Shown: in pieces, positions 42,943-52,101 of the stretch | Layout: each line of letters opens with the position of its first letter | Numbering within the stretch: the first letter of the stretch is position 1 | Source: Nocardia huaxiensis | GTDB taxonomy: Bacteria > Actinomycetota > Actinomycetes > Mycobacteriales > Mycobacteriaceae | Length of the DNA: 64,000 nt | NCBI RefSeq assembly: GCF_013744875.1 | Contig: NZ_CP059399.1 | Span: forward strand, 1,550,001-1,614,000 | Reading direction: 5' to 3' | Notes under the pieces: generated by a model | Told to the model about the DNA's origin: nothing | The model's database searches: none | Seen by the model: only the letters and a program-made list of their open reading frames with translations | Made by a program: the position numbers and the translations under genes

Positions 42943-43362
42943 ATGGCTGAACTACCGGACATTCGCATCGGTACCGCGGAGCGTGAGGACGCGATGAAGC
43001 GGCTGTCCGACCATTTCGCGGCGGGGCGGTTGAGTGTCGCGGAGTTCGATGAGCGCAGTGGGGTGGTCGCGGCGGCGGTGACGCGAGGCGATCTGGCCGA
43101 GGTGTTCACGGATCTGCCGGAACCGGTGGTGGAGAAGCCGGTTTCGCTGGTGAAGGAGCGGCGGCCGTTCCGGGTGCCGCAGCGGTTCGCGCCGCTGGTG
43201 CCGATCATTGCGGTGCTGCTGTTCTTCGTGACCCATCAGTGGCTGGTGTTCCTGCTGATTCCGGTGGCGTTCATTCTGTTGTTCGGTGGTGGCCCGGGTG
43301 GTCCGGGCGATCGTAGGCGGTCGCGGCGGGAGCGGCGGCGTGGTGAAGGTGATGAGGGCTGA
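42943..43362 (+). CDS. DUF1707-domain membrane protein
   Basis: 139 residues. N-terminal DUF1707 signature: IRIGTAEREDAMKRLSDHFAAGRLSVAEFDERS followed by AVTRGDLAEVFTDLP, a short amphipathic module common in actinobacterial membrane proteins. Two adjacent hydrophobic segments (about 85-120) and a basic Arg-rich tail follow. It overlaps the next gene at ATGG, so they are cotranscribed. Function unknown. Confidence 0.82.
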   Translation: MAELPDIRIGTAEREDAMKRLSDHFAAGRLSVAEFDERSGVVAAAVTRGDLAEVFTDLPEPVVEKPVSLVKERRPFRVPQRFAPLVPIIAVLLFFVTHQWLVFLLIPVAFILLFGGGPGGPGDRRRSRRERRRGEGDEG

Positions 43363-43709
43363 TGGAACCGATCGAGATCAATGCGGGCAGTTGGTATTTG
43401 CGAGCCTTGCGCGCGGACGAGCGGATCGACGACCGGCCCGCACTGGCGGACGGCGGCATCACCGATCCGGAGTATGTGACGCGGCGGAATTCGGAATGGG
43501 CCGCGGAGACGCACTTCTCGTGGGCGGTGTGCGTGCCGACGACGGCGGAGATGGTGGCCGAGATCGGCGTGACGCCCGAACCGGAGGGCACCGCACTGGT
43601 GACCGGGTGGGCGCGCGCGGGCTATGCCGAGGCCCTCGAGGACGGCTTGGTGACGGTGCGCCGGTTCACCGCCGGAGCCCTCGGATTGCAGCCGCGCGAC
43701 GCACTCTGA
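43362..43709 (+). CDS. Small hypothetical protein
   Basis: 115 residues, start ATG sharing a base with the preceding stop. N terminus IEINAGSWYLRALRADERIDDRPAL resembles the first strand of some GNAT acetyltransferases, but the acetyl-CoA loop is missing, so I do not assign one. Acidic, soluble, single Trp-rich segment HFSWAVCVP. Coding-like composition and tight coupling to the DUF1707 gene support it. Confidence 0.65.
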   Translation: MEPIEINAGSWYLRALRADERIDDRPALADGGITDPEYVTRRNSEWAAETHFSWAVCVPTTAEMVAEIGVTPEPEGTALVTGWARAGYAEALEDGLVTVRRFTAGALGLQPRDAL

Positions 43710-43889
43710 GCCTCGCTCCACGACCGTCCGGACCGTTCGATCTGTCCGCTCCGGATAATTCATCCCACCGCTGAAACCGCCTGTCACCTGCGCATATAGC
43801 GTATCCCCGCTCGAAAATGGTTCGCTTCCGCGCCCATCCCCGGGGACCCTGGAGTCGCATCCGAAAACCGGTAGCAGGGGAGACGGTTA

Positions 43890-44518
43890 TGTGGGGCTGG
43901 AGTAAACACAACGCAGATCGGGCGACCGCGGCATCGTTCACCGCATGGCGGTTCACCGAGCCGCAGCCGAAGTACACCGATCCCGATTTCCGCGCCGAGC
44001 ACGCCGGCAGCGAGAACGGCTCGGCCGCCGACACCGGCGATCGCACCGCGGAATATGTCGCGACCGAGGGTGACCTCGTCTCGGCCGATGAGGCGTCCAT
44101 GGGTTCGTCCATGGGCGCCGTCGTCGGCTCTACCCCCATCACGGCCGACGGTTCTCCGCGGGGCGCTGAAGGTCCGGGGAGGCGGCACAGCGTAGCCTGC
44201 GGGCATGGACGACAGGCCAGCCTTGGCGGCCGAGCGACTGCGCAGCAGCCTCGCCGGGACGCGATTCTTCAACGGGATCGACGTGGTGGAGTCGACGGGG
44301 TCGACGAATGCGGATCTGGTTGCGCGTGCGGCGGATCCGGACACGGATCGGTTGGTGCTGATCGCGGAGGCGCAGGAGCGCGGTCGCGGCCGCCACGACC
44401 GCAACTGGGTGAGCCCGCCCCGTGCCCAGCTCGCCATGTCCCTCCTGGTGCGCTTGCGCGGCATCGACCCCGAGGTACTGGGCTGGCTGCCGCTGCTGAC
44501 CGGTATCGCGGTCGTTGA
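43890..44518 (+). CDS. Doubtful ORF overlapping birA
   Basis: ATG 43890 has GGGGAG 7 nt upstream, and the first 90 codons (WSKHNADRATAASFTAWRF, then an acidic Ser/Gly/Thr-rich stretch) look like coding sequence. However the frame has no stop until 44518, running 314 nt into birA, where it becomes an Arg-rich shadow. Either the real gene ends near 44150 after a frameshift or error, or it is spurious. The 495-bp interval between 43709 and birA holds no other recognisable gene. Confidence 0.3.
44193..44198 (+). promoter_or_regulatory. -10 box of birA (leaderless)
   Basis: TAGCCT, 6 nt before ATG 44205. Confidence 0.5.
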
Positions 44519-44996
44519 CGCCGTCCGCGCCACCACCGGCGTGAAGGCAGTTCTCAAGTGGCCCAACGATGTTCTGGTCGACGGCCGGAAGCTGTCCGGC
44601 ATCCTGGCCGAGCTCGCGGCGCCCGGCCCGGACCCGGCCGTCGTCATCGGCATCGGCCTGAACGTCAGCCTCACCGAGGCCGAACTCCCCGTCGCCCACG
44701 GCACCTCGCTCACTCTGGAGGGCGCCGAGGTCGATCGCACCGCCCTGGCCGCGGCCATCCTCACCGAGTTCGCCCGCCGCTTCACCGCCTGGGAAGCCTC
44801 CGGTTGGGATATCACCGACGTGACCGCGGCCTACCGCGAGCGCTGCTCCACCCTCGGTGCCCAGGTGCGTGCCGAACTCCCAGGCGGTGACGTGCTCACC
44901 GGTATCGCGACCGGAATCGATGTCAACGGCAGGCTCCTCATCGGTGATCACGCCGTCTCCGCCGGAGATGTCACGCACTTGCGCGCGGAGTACTGA
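44205..44996 (+). CDS. birA: Biotin--[acetyl-CoA-carboxylase] ligase
   Basis: 263 residues. Catalytic domain of BirA: STGSTNADLVARA, the adenylate-binding GRGRHDRNWVSPP, LLTGIAVVDAVR, LKWPNDVLVDGRKLSGILAE and VIGIGLNVSL, with a small C-terminal beta domain. No N-terminal DNA-binding domain (class I ligase), so it does not act as a repressor. Substrate in this region is the AccA3 carrier lysine. Orthologous in place to mycobacterial birA. Confidence 0.95.
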   Translation: MDDRPALAAERLRSSLAGTRFFNGIDVVESTGSTNADLVARAADPDTDRLVLIAEAQERGRGRHDRNWVSPPRAQLAMSLLVRLRGIDPEVLGWLPLLTGIAVVDAVRATTGVKAVLKWPNDVLVDGRKLSGILAELAAPGPDPAVVIGIGLNVSLTEAELPVAHGTSLTLEGAEVDRTALAAAILTEFARRFTAWEASGWDITDVTAAYRERCSTLGAQVRAELPGGDVLTGIATGIDVNGRLLIGDHAVSAGDVTHLRAEY

Positions 44997-45213
44997 TCCG
45001 CCGCACGCCGGACGACCCGAGAGATCCGGTGGCGCAGTGATGCGCGGCCGGAGCGGGCCGGGCGCACAACGGAACCGGTGACCACGGGCTGAGCTGATGC
45101 GAGTGGTCGGCGCAGCGGCCAGGTCAGCGGGGGGCTTGCCGTTCCCGTTCCGCCGTCATCCCGGAGCCGGTAGGCCGTTCACCGGGGTGGAGCGACGGTG
45201 ATTCGCACCGGTG

Positions 45214-46614
45214 TCAGGGCCTGCCGTGATTGCCATCGCGGCCTGTGCCTCCCGCGCCGCCATCGGTATCTCCGCCTCGCCCTCCCTCGGTGTTTCCGCT
45301 CGAGCCCTTCTCGGTGCCTCCGTTCGGGCCCTCACCGGCGCCGCCGCGACTCCCGCCATTGTGGTTGCCGTCGCCGCGCCCGGCCTGGTCGTCGCCCGGT
45401 TCTCGGCCGGACGGCTCGCGCGTCGGAGCCGTGATTACCTGCGGTGCAGTGGTTTCCGGCATAGAGATCACCGGCAGCGGAGGTGTCTCGGCGGGCGTGC
45501 TGGGCTCGGCGGTGGGGTCGGCGCGACGATCCTCGGCGTCGGATGCGTGCTGCGGTTGTCGATAGTCGGCCGGCTGATTCGGTTGCGGCGCACCGTGTTC
45601 GCCGCCGCCCTTGATGATCCAGGCAATGCCGTGCAGCAGCACTATGGCGGCGATGGCCAGCGTCCACCGGAGCCCTTTGTGCCGCAGGAGAGCTGACGGC
45701 AGTGGCCGTGTGGCGGTCGCCGGTGCCCGCGTCACCACGGTGGTGGCTTCGGTGTGGGCCAGGGGAGCGGCTTCGGCGCGCATCGGGGCGGCGGTGGATT
45801 CGGTGCTGCTCAGGGCGGTTCGGGCGGCGGCTGCGAATTCGCCTGCGCTGAAATATCTTTCAGCTGGGTCCTTCGACATGGCGCGGGTGATGATCGCGTC
45901 GAGTGCGGTCGGTGCTGTGTCCACGACGGTGGAGGCGGCGGGCGGCATCCTGTCCAGGTGGGCGCGCATGAGCTGGGCTGGGTTGCCGGTGCGGAACGGT
46001 CGCTGGCCCGTAAGGCATTCGTAGAGCACGCAACCGAGTGAGTAGATGTCCGAGCTTGCCGTTGCCTGGCCGTGGTATCGCTCCGGAGCCATGTAGGCGG
46101 GTGTGCCGACGAGCATGCCGGTTTGGGTGATGGTGGTCTGCCCGTCGTGCAGGGCGGTGCCGAAATCGATGAGGTAGGCGGTGTTGTCGGGTGCGACGAC
46201 AATGTTCTGTGGTTTCACGTCGCGATGCACCAGACCGGCGGCGTGCGCCTCGTCGAGGGCGGTGGCGATCTGCTCGATGAGCGTGACGGCGGCGTCGGGG
46301 GACAGCGGCCCCTCCCATTCGAGCAGCGCCTCGATGTCGAGGCCGTCGACGAATTCCGACTCGATGAACAATCGCCCCTCGAGTTCACCGAAGGCGCGCA
46401 CGGCCACCACGTGCGGCCCGTGCAGCAGTGCGGCGGCGTGGGCTTCGCGTTCGAAGCGCCTGCGGTATTGGGGATCGGCGGTCAGGACCGGCGCGAGGAC
46501 CTTCAGCGTGACGGTGCGATCGGTGTCGGTGTCCTGGGCGCGCCACACCTGAGCCGAACCGCCACTGCCGAGTAGCTCGTCGAGGCGATACCGGCCCAGA
46601 TAGCCATCTGCCAC
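45214..46614 (-). CDS. Ser/Thr protein kinase, membrane-anchored, Gly/Asn-rich tail
   Basis: 466 residues. Complete Hanks-type kinase: Gly loop GSGGSAQV (16-23), Lys38, HRDVKPQN (130-137), DFG (150-152), activation loop and GTPAYMAPE (170-178). A juxtamembrane linker, one transmembrane helix (about 322-340), then an external Pro/Thr tail ending in Gly/Asn-rich sequence (GGNTEGGRGGDTDGGAGG-like). No PASTA repeats. Tandem with the kinase gene upstream, from which it differs mainly outside the catalytic core. Confidence 0.92.
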   Translation of the reverse strand: MADGYLGRYRLDELLGSGGSAQVWRAQDTDTDRTVTLKVLAPVLTADPQYRRRFEREAHAAALLHGPHVVAVRAFGELEGRLFIESEFVDGLDIEALLEWEGPLSPDAAVTLIEQIATALDEAHAAGLVHRDVKPQNIVVAPDNTAYLIDFGTALHDGQTTITQTGMLVGTPAYMAPERYHGQATASSDIYSLGCVLYECLTGQRPFRTGNPAQLMRAHLDRMPPAASTVVDTAPTALDAIITRAMSKDPAERYFSAGEFAAAARTALSSTESTAAPMRAEAAPLAHTEATTVVTRAPATATRPLPSALLRHKGLRWTLAIAAIVLLHGIAWIIKGGGEHGAPQPNQPADYRQPQHASDAEDRRADPTAEPSTPAETPPLPVISMPETTAPQVITAPTREPSGREPGDDQAGRGDGNHNGGSRGGAGEGPNGGTEKGSSGNTEGGRGGDTDGGAGGTGRDGNHGRP

Positions 46615-46682
46615 CAGATTTCCTCTCGTCTTTGCGAGGAATCACCATAACGCTCAGAGGTTGCCGGCGGCTTGGACCGGGC

Positions 46683-48215
46683 TCACCGTGGCGGTCTGAA
46701 CGTGGGCGGCCCATTGCCATTGCCACGACCTTCGCCGCCGTTGCCGTTGGCATTCCCGTTCCCATTTCCGTTGTTCCCGTTCCCGTTTCCGGAGGGGCGT
46801 CCGGCGGGCGGCGCGCCGGGGAAGGTGGGGATGGTGAACTGGCCTGGGGTCGTGGGAGGAATCGTCGCCTCGGGCTGCGTCGTGGCCTCCGGCTGGGTGG
46901 TCGCGTTCGACGGAGCGGTGGTCGCCGGGGGAACGGATGTCTCGGGTGGCGACTCCTGCCGCGAATCGGCCGGCGGTGGTTGTGGATTCGATTCGGCGGT
47001 CGTTTCGGACCGAACGGGTTGTGTGGTCTGAATGGTGGTGGACTCCCCGCCTCCCGGTCCCACCGCCGGCGCCTGCTGGCTGGGCTGTGGCTGCGAGGGC
47101 GACTCCTGTGCGACCAATCCGGTCAGCCAGGCGGTCCCACCGGCGGCGGCCAGCAGCGCGAAGATGATCAACGCGATCGCTATCCGCCTGGGAATGACCG
47201 GCGCGATCCGGTCGCGCCCCGGCCCGCTCGAATCGGCGGGAACGAGGCCGCCCGCACCGGGTTTCGACCCATTGGCAGGCCGTTCGTCCGGCGGGATGAC
47301 CGCTGTCCGCTCGGTGTCGAGCCGCGTCTGCGCCACTTCGGGCAGCGGCTCGGTCGATGCTGCTCCGGCCGCTGCTGCCGCCCCCGGTTCGACCACGACC
47401 GCACCGTGGAACAGCGCTCCCCGTGCGGCGGCGGCGAATTCGCCCGCGGTGCCCGGCCGCTGGTCCGGATCCTTGGCCATGGCCCGGCAGATGACCTCGT
47501 CGAGCGCTTCGGGCACAGCGGGATTCGCCGCGCTCGCCCGGGGCGGGTCCTTGGTCAGGTGTGCGTGCATCTGCTGCGCCGGATCGAGTGCGGTGAAAGG
47601 TCTTCGCCCGGTGAGGCATTCGTAGAGCACGCAGGCCAGCGAGTACACGTCGGAGCGCCCGTCGACCTGCCCGGTGAACCGTTCCGGCGCCATGTAGGCG
47701 GGCGTGCCGATCACCATGCCGGACAAGGTGATCGCCGATTGCCCGCTGCGGTGCGCGGTGCCGAAGTCGATGAGGTACGCGAACCTGTTGCGGGTCAGCA
47801 GAATATTGGAGGGCTTGACGTCGCGGTGGATGAGCCCGTTGCGATGCGCCTCGTCCAGCGCCGTGGCGGCCTGGGAGATGATGTCGACGGCCAGGGGCGG
47901 CGGCATGGGCCCGTTGCGTTTGAGTATCAGCCCGAGATCTGTCCCGTCGACGAATTGCATGTCGATGAACAGCCGGCCGTCTTCTTCGCCGAAGTTGTGG
48001 ATGGACACCACATGTCGCCCGCGCAGCCGGGCCGCGGCGCGGGCTTCGCGCTGGAATCGTTCCCGATAGGTCGGTTCGGCCGCGAGGTCCGGTGCGAGCA
48101 CCTTCAATGCGACCGTCCGGTCTGTCGTGCTGTCGTGCGCGCGCCACACCTGCCCGGTACCGCCACTACCGATGGGCGATTCCAGGCGGTATCGGCCGAA
48201 CCACCTGTCCCCCAT
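46683..48215 (-). CDS. Ser/Thr protein kinase, membrane-anchored, NGN-repeat tail
   Basis: 510 residues. Kinase motifs fall at the same residue numbers as in the neighbouring kinase: GSGGTGQV (16-23), Lys38, HRDVKPSN (130-137), DFG (150-152), GTPAYMAPE (170-178), so the two align over 180 residues without a gap and arose by tandem duplication. One transmembrane helix (about 345-365), then an exported Pro/Thr/Gln-rich tail ending in short Asn-Gly repeats. The tail has no recognised ligand-binding fold. 68 nt separates it from the second kinase gene, probably an operon. Confidence 0.92.
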   Translation of the reverse strand: MGDRWFGRYRLESPIGSGGTGQVWRAHDSTTDRTVALKVLAPDLAAEPTYRERFQREARAAARLRGRHVVSIHNFGEEDGRLFIDMQFVDGTDLGLILKRNGPMPPPLAVDIISQAATALDEAHRNGLIHRDVKPSNILLTRNRFAYLIDFGTAHRSGQSAITLSGMVIGTPAYMAPERFTGQVDGRSDVYSLACVLYECLTGRRPFTALDPAQQMHAHLTKDPPRASAANPAVPEALDEVICRAMAKDPDQRPGTAGEFAAAARGALFHGAVVVEPGAAAAAGAASTEPLPEVAQTRLDTERTAVIPPDERPANGSKPGAGGLVPADSSGPGRDRIAPVIPRRIAIALIIFALLAAAGGTAWLTGLVAQESPSQPQPSQQAPAVGPGGGESTTIQTTQPVRSETTAESNPQPPPADSRQESPPETSVPPATTAPSNATTQPEATTQPEATIPPTTPGQFTIPTFPGAPPAGRPSGNGNGNNGNGNGNANGNGGEGRGNGNGPPTFRPPR

Positions 48216-48270
48216 GAGAAGCCTTTCGTCGCTCTTCTCATGGGGAACTACCCGTTATGAGGGAAAGTGT

Positions 48271-49224
48271 TCAGGCCGGCTGGAGTTGACCCCGGGCGGC
48301 CTCGCGGGCGAGCAGCTTGTCGCGCTGCTCCTCGAACTTGAGCACATCGCCTTCGAGCTTCTCGACATAGGCGGCGAGCTGTTCCCGCGCGATCTCCCCG
48401 CGGGCTCCGAAGTCGTTGCGTTCGAAGATGTTCCAATTCTTGAGCACCGGCTGCACCACCTCTTCGAGGTGCTGGCGCAGGTCGTAGATGCCGTGCTTGG
48501 CCATCATGACGCCATTGCGCCGGAAGTTCGGCATGCCGTGCCCCGGCATGACGAAGTGCGTGAGCACCTTGGTGATGGCCTCCAGCGCCTGATCCGGCAC
48601 CAGATCCAGCCCCGCCGCGCACATGGTCCGGTAGAAGATCATGTGCAGGTTCTCGTCGGCGGAGATGCGCTGCAGCATGCGGTCGGCGATGGGGTCGTTG
48701 CACACCCGCCCGGTATTGCGGTGCGAGATGCGGGTCGCCAGCTCCTGGAATGTCACATAGGCGACGTTCTCCAAGAACCCGCCCCAGTCGTCGGGGGAGG
48801 CGACGCCATTGGTCATGTGGATCATGCGCGCCTCTTCGAGGGCCACCGGGTCGACACCCCGGGTCACGACCAGGTAGTCGCGCATGACGATGCCGTGCCG
48901 GTTCTCCTCGGCGGTCCAGCGGCCGACCCAGGTGCCCCACGCGCCGTCCTGCGAGAAGTTCTCGGCGATCTCGCGGTGGTAGGAGGGCAGATTGTCCTCG
49001 GTCAGCAGATTGGTGATCATCGCGATCTTGGCGATCTCGCTCAGATTGGACTGCGAGGGGTCCCAGTCCTCCCCGCCCATGGCGGCGAAGTTACGTCCCT
49101 GATCCCATGGCACGTAATCGTGCGGGTGCCATTCCTTGGCCATCGACAGGTGGCGGTTGAGGTTCTGCTCCGCCACGGGTTCGAGTTCTCGGAGAATCTG
49201 GAGCTGGGTCAACTCTCGGGTCAC
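48271..49224 (-). CDS. Acyl-[ACP] desaturase, DesA family
   Basis: 317 residues from GTG 49224, chosen because AGGAGG lies 5 nt upstream; the frame reaches 6 codons further. Soluble ferritin-like di-iron desaturase: two E-x2-H motifs, EENRHG and DENLHM, the extra ligand Glu in TEDNLPSYHRE and TFQELATRISHRNTG. Introduces a double bond into long acyl chains on ACP, as in mycobacterial DesA1/A2 of mycolate synthesis. Which of these paralogues it matches cannot be told from sequence reading alone. Confidence 0.9.
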   Translation of the reverse strand: MTRELTQLQILRELEPVAEQNLNRHLSMAKEWHPHDYVPWDQGRNFAAMGGEDWDPSQSNLSEIAKIAMITNLLTEDNLPSYHREIAENFSQDGAWGTWVGRWTAEENRHGIVMRDYLVVTRGVDPVALEEARMIHMTNGVASPDDWGGFLENVAYVTFQELATRISHRNTGRVCNDPIADRMLQRISADENLHMIFYRTMCAAGLDLVPDQALEAITKVLTHFVMPGHGMPNFRRNGVMMAKHGIYDLRQHLEEVVQPVLKNWNIFERNDFGARGEIAREQLAAYVEKLEGDVLKFEEQRDKLLAREAARGQLQPA

Positions 49225-49372
49225 ACACGCCTCCTGTGTCATGCACGGGCTCTAGGGTGTTGCGCGGGACAGCTCGACGAAAGGCAATCGTGGTCGCCGA
49301 TGCTACGCGGGTGCTGCACGATTGTGCTCCAGACCGCGTTTCGGCGTGAGGCATTCTGTCATCTCCGCGCGA

Positions 49373-49378
49373 TAGGGT
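49373..49378 (+). promoter_or_regulatory. -10 box of the PH-domain gene (leaderless)
   Basis: TAGGGT, 6 nt before ATG 49385. Confidence 0.5.
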
Positions 49379-49384
49379 TTGCGC

Positions 49385-49930
49385 ATGGGTTATCCCGAGG
49401 AGGCACTGGCGCCCGAGGAACAGTTGCTGCTGCACCGGCATCCGCATTGGAAGATGTTGTTCTGGCCCGCCGTGACTTTCATCCTGATCACCGCTTTGGC
49501 CGGATTCGGTCTCGGCGTGGCGTCGCGAAATACCGAGGGCGGCTTACGGTCCGGATTGCTCCTCGCGATTCTCGTGATCTGGCTGGTGATCGTGCTGTGG
49601 CGCAGCATCGCACCGCTGATCCGTTGGAAGTCGACGCATTTCATCATCACCGATCGCCGCGTCCTGATCCGGCACGGTGTGCTCACCCATACCGGAATCG
49701 ACATTCCGATGAACCGCATCTCGAATGTGCAGTTCCGCCATGGCCTGTTCGATCGCATGCTGGGCACGGGCACCCTCATCATCGGCTCGGCGTCGGAGGA
49801 CGATCTCGAATACGACGACATTCCGCATGTGCAGCAGGTGCATGCCATGCTCTATCACCAGGTCTTCGACGTGGTGCAAAACGATCGGGCCGGTGGTGGC
49901 TACTACGGAACCGAGGGTGGTTACCCGTAG
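49385..49930 (+). CDS. PH-domain-containing membrane protein (bPH2/YdbS-like)
   Basis: 181 residues. Two transmembrane helices (about 27-47 and 60-78), then a bacterial PH-like beta domain: THFIITDRRVLIRHGVLTHTGIDIPMNRISNVQFRHGLFDRMLGTGTLI is split over the standard strands, with an acidic C-terminal helix. Equivalent to the conserved membrane protein beside birA in mycobacteria (Rv3278c position). Role unknown. Its TAG stop provides the first bases of the -10 box of the next gene. Confidence 0.85.
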   Translation: MGYPEEALAPEEQLLLHRHPHWKMLFWPAVTFILITALAGFGLGVASRNTEGGLRSGLLLAILVIWLVIVLWRSIAPLIRWKSTHFIITDRRVLIRHGVLTHTGIDIPMNRISNVQFRHGLFDRMLGTGTLIIGSASEDDLEYDDIPHVQQVHAMLYHQVFDVVQNDRAGGGYYGTEGGYP

Positions 49931-49933
49931 GCT
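49928..49933 (+). promoter_or_regulatory. -10 box of the response regulator gene (leaderless)
   Basis: TAGGCT, 6 nt before GTG 49940; it overlaps the preceding stop codon. Confidence 0.5.
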
Positions 49934-49939
49934 TGTCGC

Positions 49940-50617
49940 GTGACCGCCGTACTGCTGGCCGAAGACGACGAGGCCATCGCCGCGCCGCTGTCGCGAGCGC
50001 TGGGGCGTGAGGGCTATTCGGTGACCGTGGAGAGTTATGGTCCCGCCGTGCTCGAACGGGCCCTGGAGGGCGGCCACGACCTGCTGATCCTCGATCTCGG
50101 ACTGCCCGGCATGGACGGTCTGGAGGTGTGCCGTCAGGTGCGGGCGCGCGGAGCCGATCTGGCGGTGCTCATGCTCACCGCACGCACCGACGAGGTGGAT
50201 TTCGTGGTCGGCCTGGACGCCGGCGCGGACGACTACGTGGGCAAACCCTTCCGGCTCGCCGAACTGCTGGCCCGGGTGCGAGCCCTGTTGCGGCGCAGCG
50301 GAATCGGCGACGACGTGGTGGAGGTCGGCGGCATCCGGCTGGAACCGCAGGCGCGGCGGGTGCTGGTGAACGGCGTCGAGGTGAACCTCGCCAACAAGGA
50401 GTACGAGCTGCTCAAGGTGCTCATCGACCGCGCCGGGCAGGTGGTCTCGCGTGAGACCATCCTGCGCGAGGTGTGGGGTGACGCCGATCTGCGCGGCTCC
50501 AAGACCCTCGACATGCACATGTCCTGGTTGCGTCGCAAGATCGGCGACGAGGGCCCGGTGGCCGAGCGCCGGATCGTGACGGTGCGCGGCGTAGGCTTCC
50601 GCTTCAATACCGACTAG
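49940..50617 (+). CDS. OmpR-family response regulator
   Basis: 225 residues. Receiver with EDDEA (acidic pair), phospho-acceptor Asp in LILDLGLPGMDG, Thr in MLTARTD and Lys in VGKPF; winged helix with NKEYELLKVLIDRAGQVVSR, LDMHMSWLRRKI and TVRGVGFRF. Followed 48 nt later by its kinase. Family of the signal is not evident. Confidence 0.9.
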   Translation: MTAVLLAEDDEAIAAPLSRALGREGYSVTVESYGPAVLERALEGGHDLLILDLGLPGMDGLEVCRQVRARGADLAVLMLTARTDEVDFVVGLDAGADDYVGKPFRLAELLARVRALLRRSGIGDDVVEVGGIRLEPQARRVLVNGVEVNLANKEYELLKVLIDRAGQVVSRETILREVWGDADLRGSKTLDMHMSWLRRKIGDEGPVAERRIVTVRGVGFRFNTD

Positions 50618-50665
50618 CGTTTCGGCACCGATCAGCGTCCCCTAGCGAAGCGAGGCCCCTCGACG

Positions 50666-51979
50666 ATGAGACGCAGAATTCTGCTGTCCATGGTTGCCGC
50701 GCTGACGCTCACCACCCTGGTTCTCGGTGTGCCGCTGGCCTTCACGGCCTGGCAGTGGGTGGAGGACATCTCCCGCAACGAACTGCGCAACCGGCTGGAC
50801 CGCATCGCGGTGGAGGTGGTGGCGCAGGAGCGCGGCGACGGGCTGGTGCACGGGGATCTGGATCTGCGGTCGGTGCGGCCGCTGGTGCCGTCCGGCGGAC
50901 GGCTGACCATCGTGTATCCGACACCGCAGGACAATGCCTCGCGCATCGACGTGGGGGCGGAGGCGGTGACGGACCCGCTGGTGGAATCCCTGGCCATGGG
51001 AACCTCCGGCTCGCTGCGCCTGGAAACCCCTGCCGCGCCGATGCATTCGATGCAGCGACAGGCCCTGGGCGCGGTGGTCGGCCTGGTGCTGATCTCGCTG
51101 GGCGCGGGCATCGCGGTCGCGGTGGTCACCGCCCGCCGTGTGGCCGACCCGCTCCGTGATGTGGCCGCGCGCGCCGCCCGGCTGGCCATGGGCGACTTCC
51201 GCGCGGACCCGCGCCGCCACGGCATCACCGAGTTGGACCGCGTCTCCGACGTATTGGATTCCGCGACAGTCGAAATCGCGGGCCGTCTGCAACGCGAGCA
51301 CGCCCTCGTCGCCGACGTCTCCCACCAGCTCCGCAGCCGCCTGACCGCCGTCCGCCTGCGCCTGGACGAATTGTCCACGCACACCGACCCGGAGGTCGTG
51401 CACGAGGCGGAAGAGGCCATGGCACAGGTGGATCGGCTCACCGGCGCCATCGACGAACTGGTCCGCGCCTCCCGCGACGAAGGCGCCGACGACCGCGACC
51501 CGGTCCCCGTCGTAGCCGAACTCCGCGGCGTGGTCGCCGAATGGCGTCACCCCTTCGCCGAAGCGGGCCGCAAACTCGTTCTCCTCGGCGACCCGACCCT
51601 GAAGGCCCCCGTCACGGGTTCCCGCCTCCGCGAAGCCGTTGCGGTGCTGGTCGACAACGCCCTCATGCACGGCGGCGGCACCTGCACGGTCTCCGTCCGC
51701 ACCGTCACCGGCGGCCGCGACATCCGCGAACCCCTCGTCTGCGTCGAGGTGGCAGACGAGGGCGACGGCGTCCGAGACGAACTGGCCCCGCACATCTTCG
51801 ACCGCGGCTTCTCCGCCGCGGGTTCCACCGGCGTCGGCCTGGCCCTGGCCCGCGCCCTCATCGAAGCCGACGGCGGCCGCCTCGAACTGCAACGCCGCCG
51901 CCCAGCGCTTTTCTCGGTCTTCCTGGGCGCACCGGGTTCAGCCCGCATCCAGAACGACATCGCCGCCGAACCTCGCTGA
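50666..51979 (+). CDS. Sensor histidine kinase
   Basis: 437 residues. Signal-anchor helix (7-28), a periplasmic-side domain of about 115 residues, second helix (about 135-155), HAMP, H-box DVSHQLRSRLTAVR (a variant in which the usual Glu is Gln and the Pro is Arg), N-box VLVDNALMHGG, then DEGDGV and a short STGVGLALARALIEADGG G2 box. Variant H-boxes like this occur in actinobacterial HisKA kinases and still contain the His. Partner of the upstream regulator. Confidence 0.88.
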   Translation: MRRRILLSMVAALTLTTLVLGVPLAFTAWQWVEDISRNELRNRLDRIAVEVVAQERGDGLVHGDLDLRSVRPLVPSGGRLTIVYPTPQDNASRIDVGAEAVTDPLVESLAMGTSGSLRLETPAAPMHSMQRQALGAVVGLVLISLGAGIAVAVVTARRVADPLRDVAARAARLAMGDFRADPRRHGITELDRVSDVLDSATVEIAGRLQREHALVADVSHQLRSRLTAVRLRLDELSTHTDPEVVHEAEEAMAQVDRLTGAIDELVRASRDEGADDRDPVPVVAELRGVVAEWRHPFAEAGRKLVLLGDPTLKAPVTGSRLREAVAVLVDNALMHGGGTCTVSVRTVTGGRDIREPLVCVEVADEGDGVRDELAPHIFDRGFSAAGSTGVGLALARALIEADGGRLELQRRRPALFSVFLGAPGSARIQNDIAAEPR

Positions 51980-52101
51980 CGGTTCTATCCATTCCCTAAC
52001 CATTCGTTAGCGGCTGCTGAGAACTGGCTTCCTACCTTCGGATTCGTCAGCGAGATCGGCGAGTGATCGCCGTCCGAGAAGGACGAAACGAAGGAGAACG
52101 T

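Noticed and set aside
44997..45213. Possible gene between birA and the kinase
   Set aside because: 217 bp with no frame of coding character and no RNA-like structure that I could see, apart from a 12-bp fragment of the palindromic repeat.
46654..48147. 497-codon minus-strand frame within the kinase gene
   Set aside because: Frame-shifted reading of the kinase; the 46683-48215 frame carries the kinase motifs.
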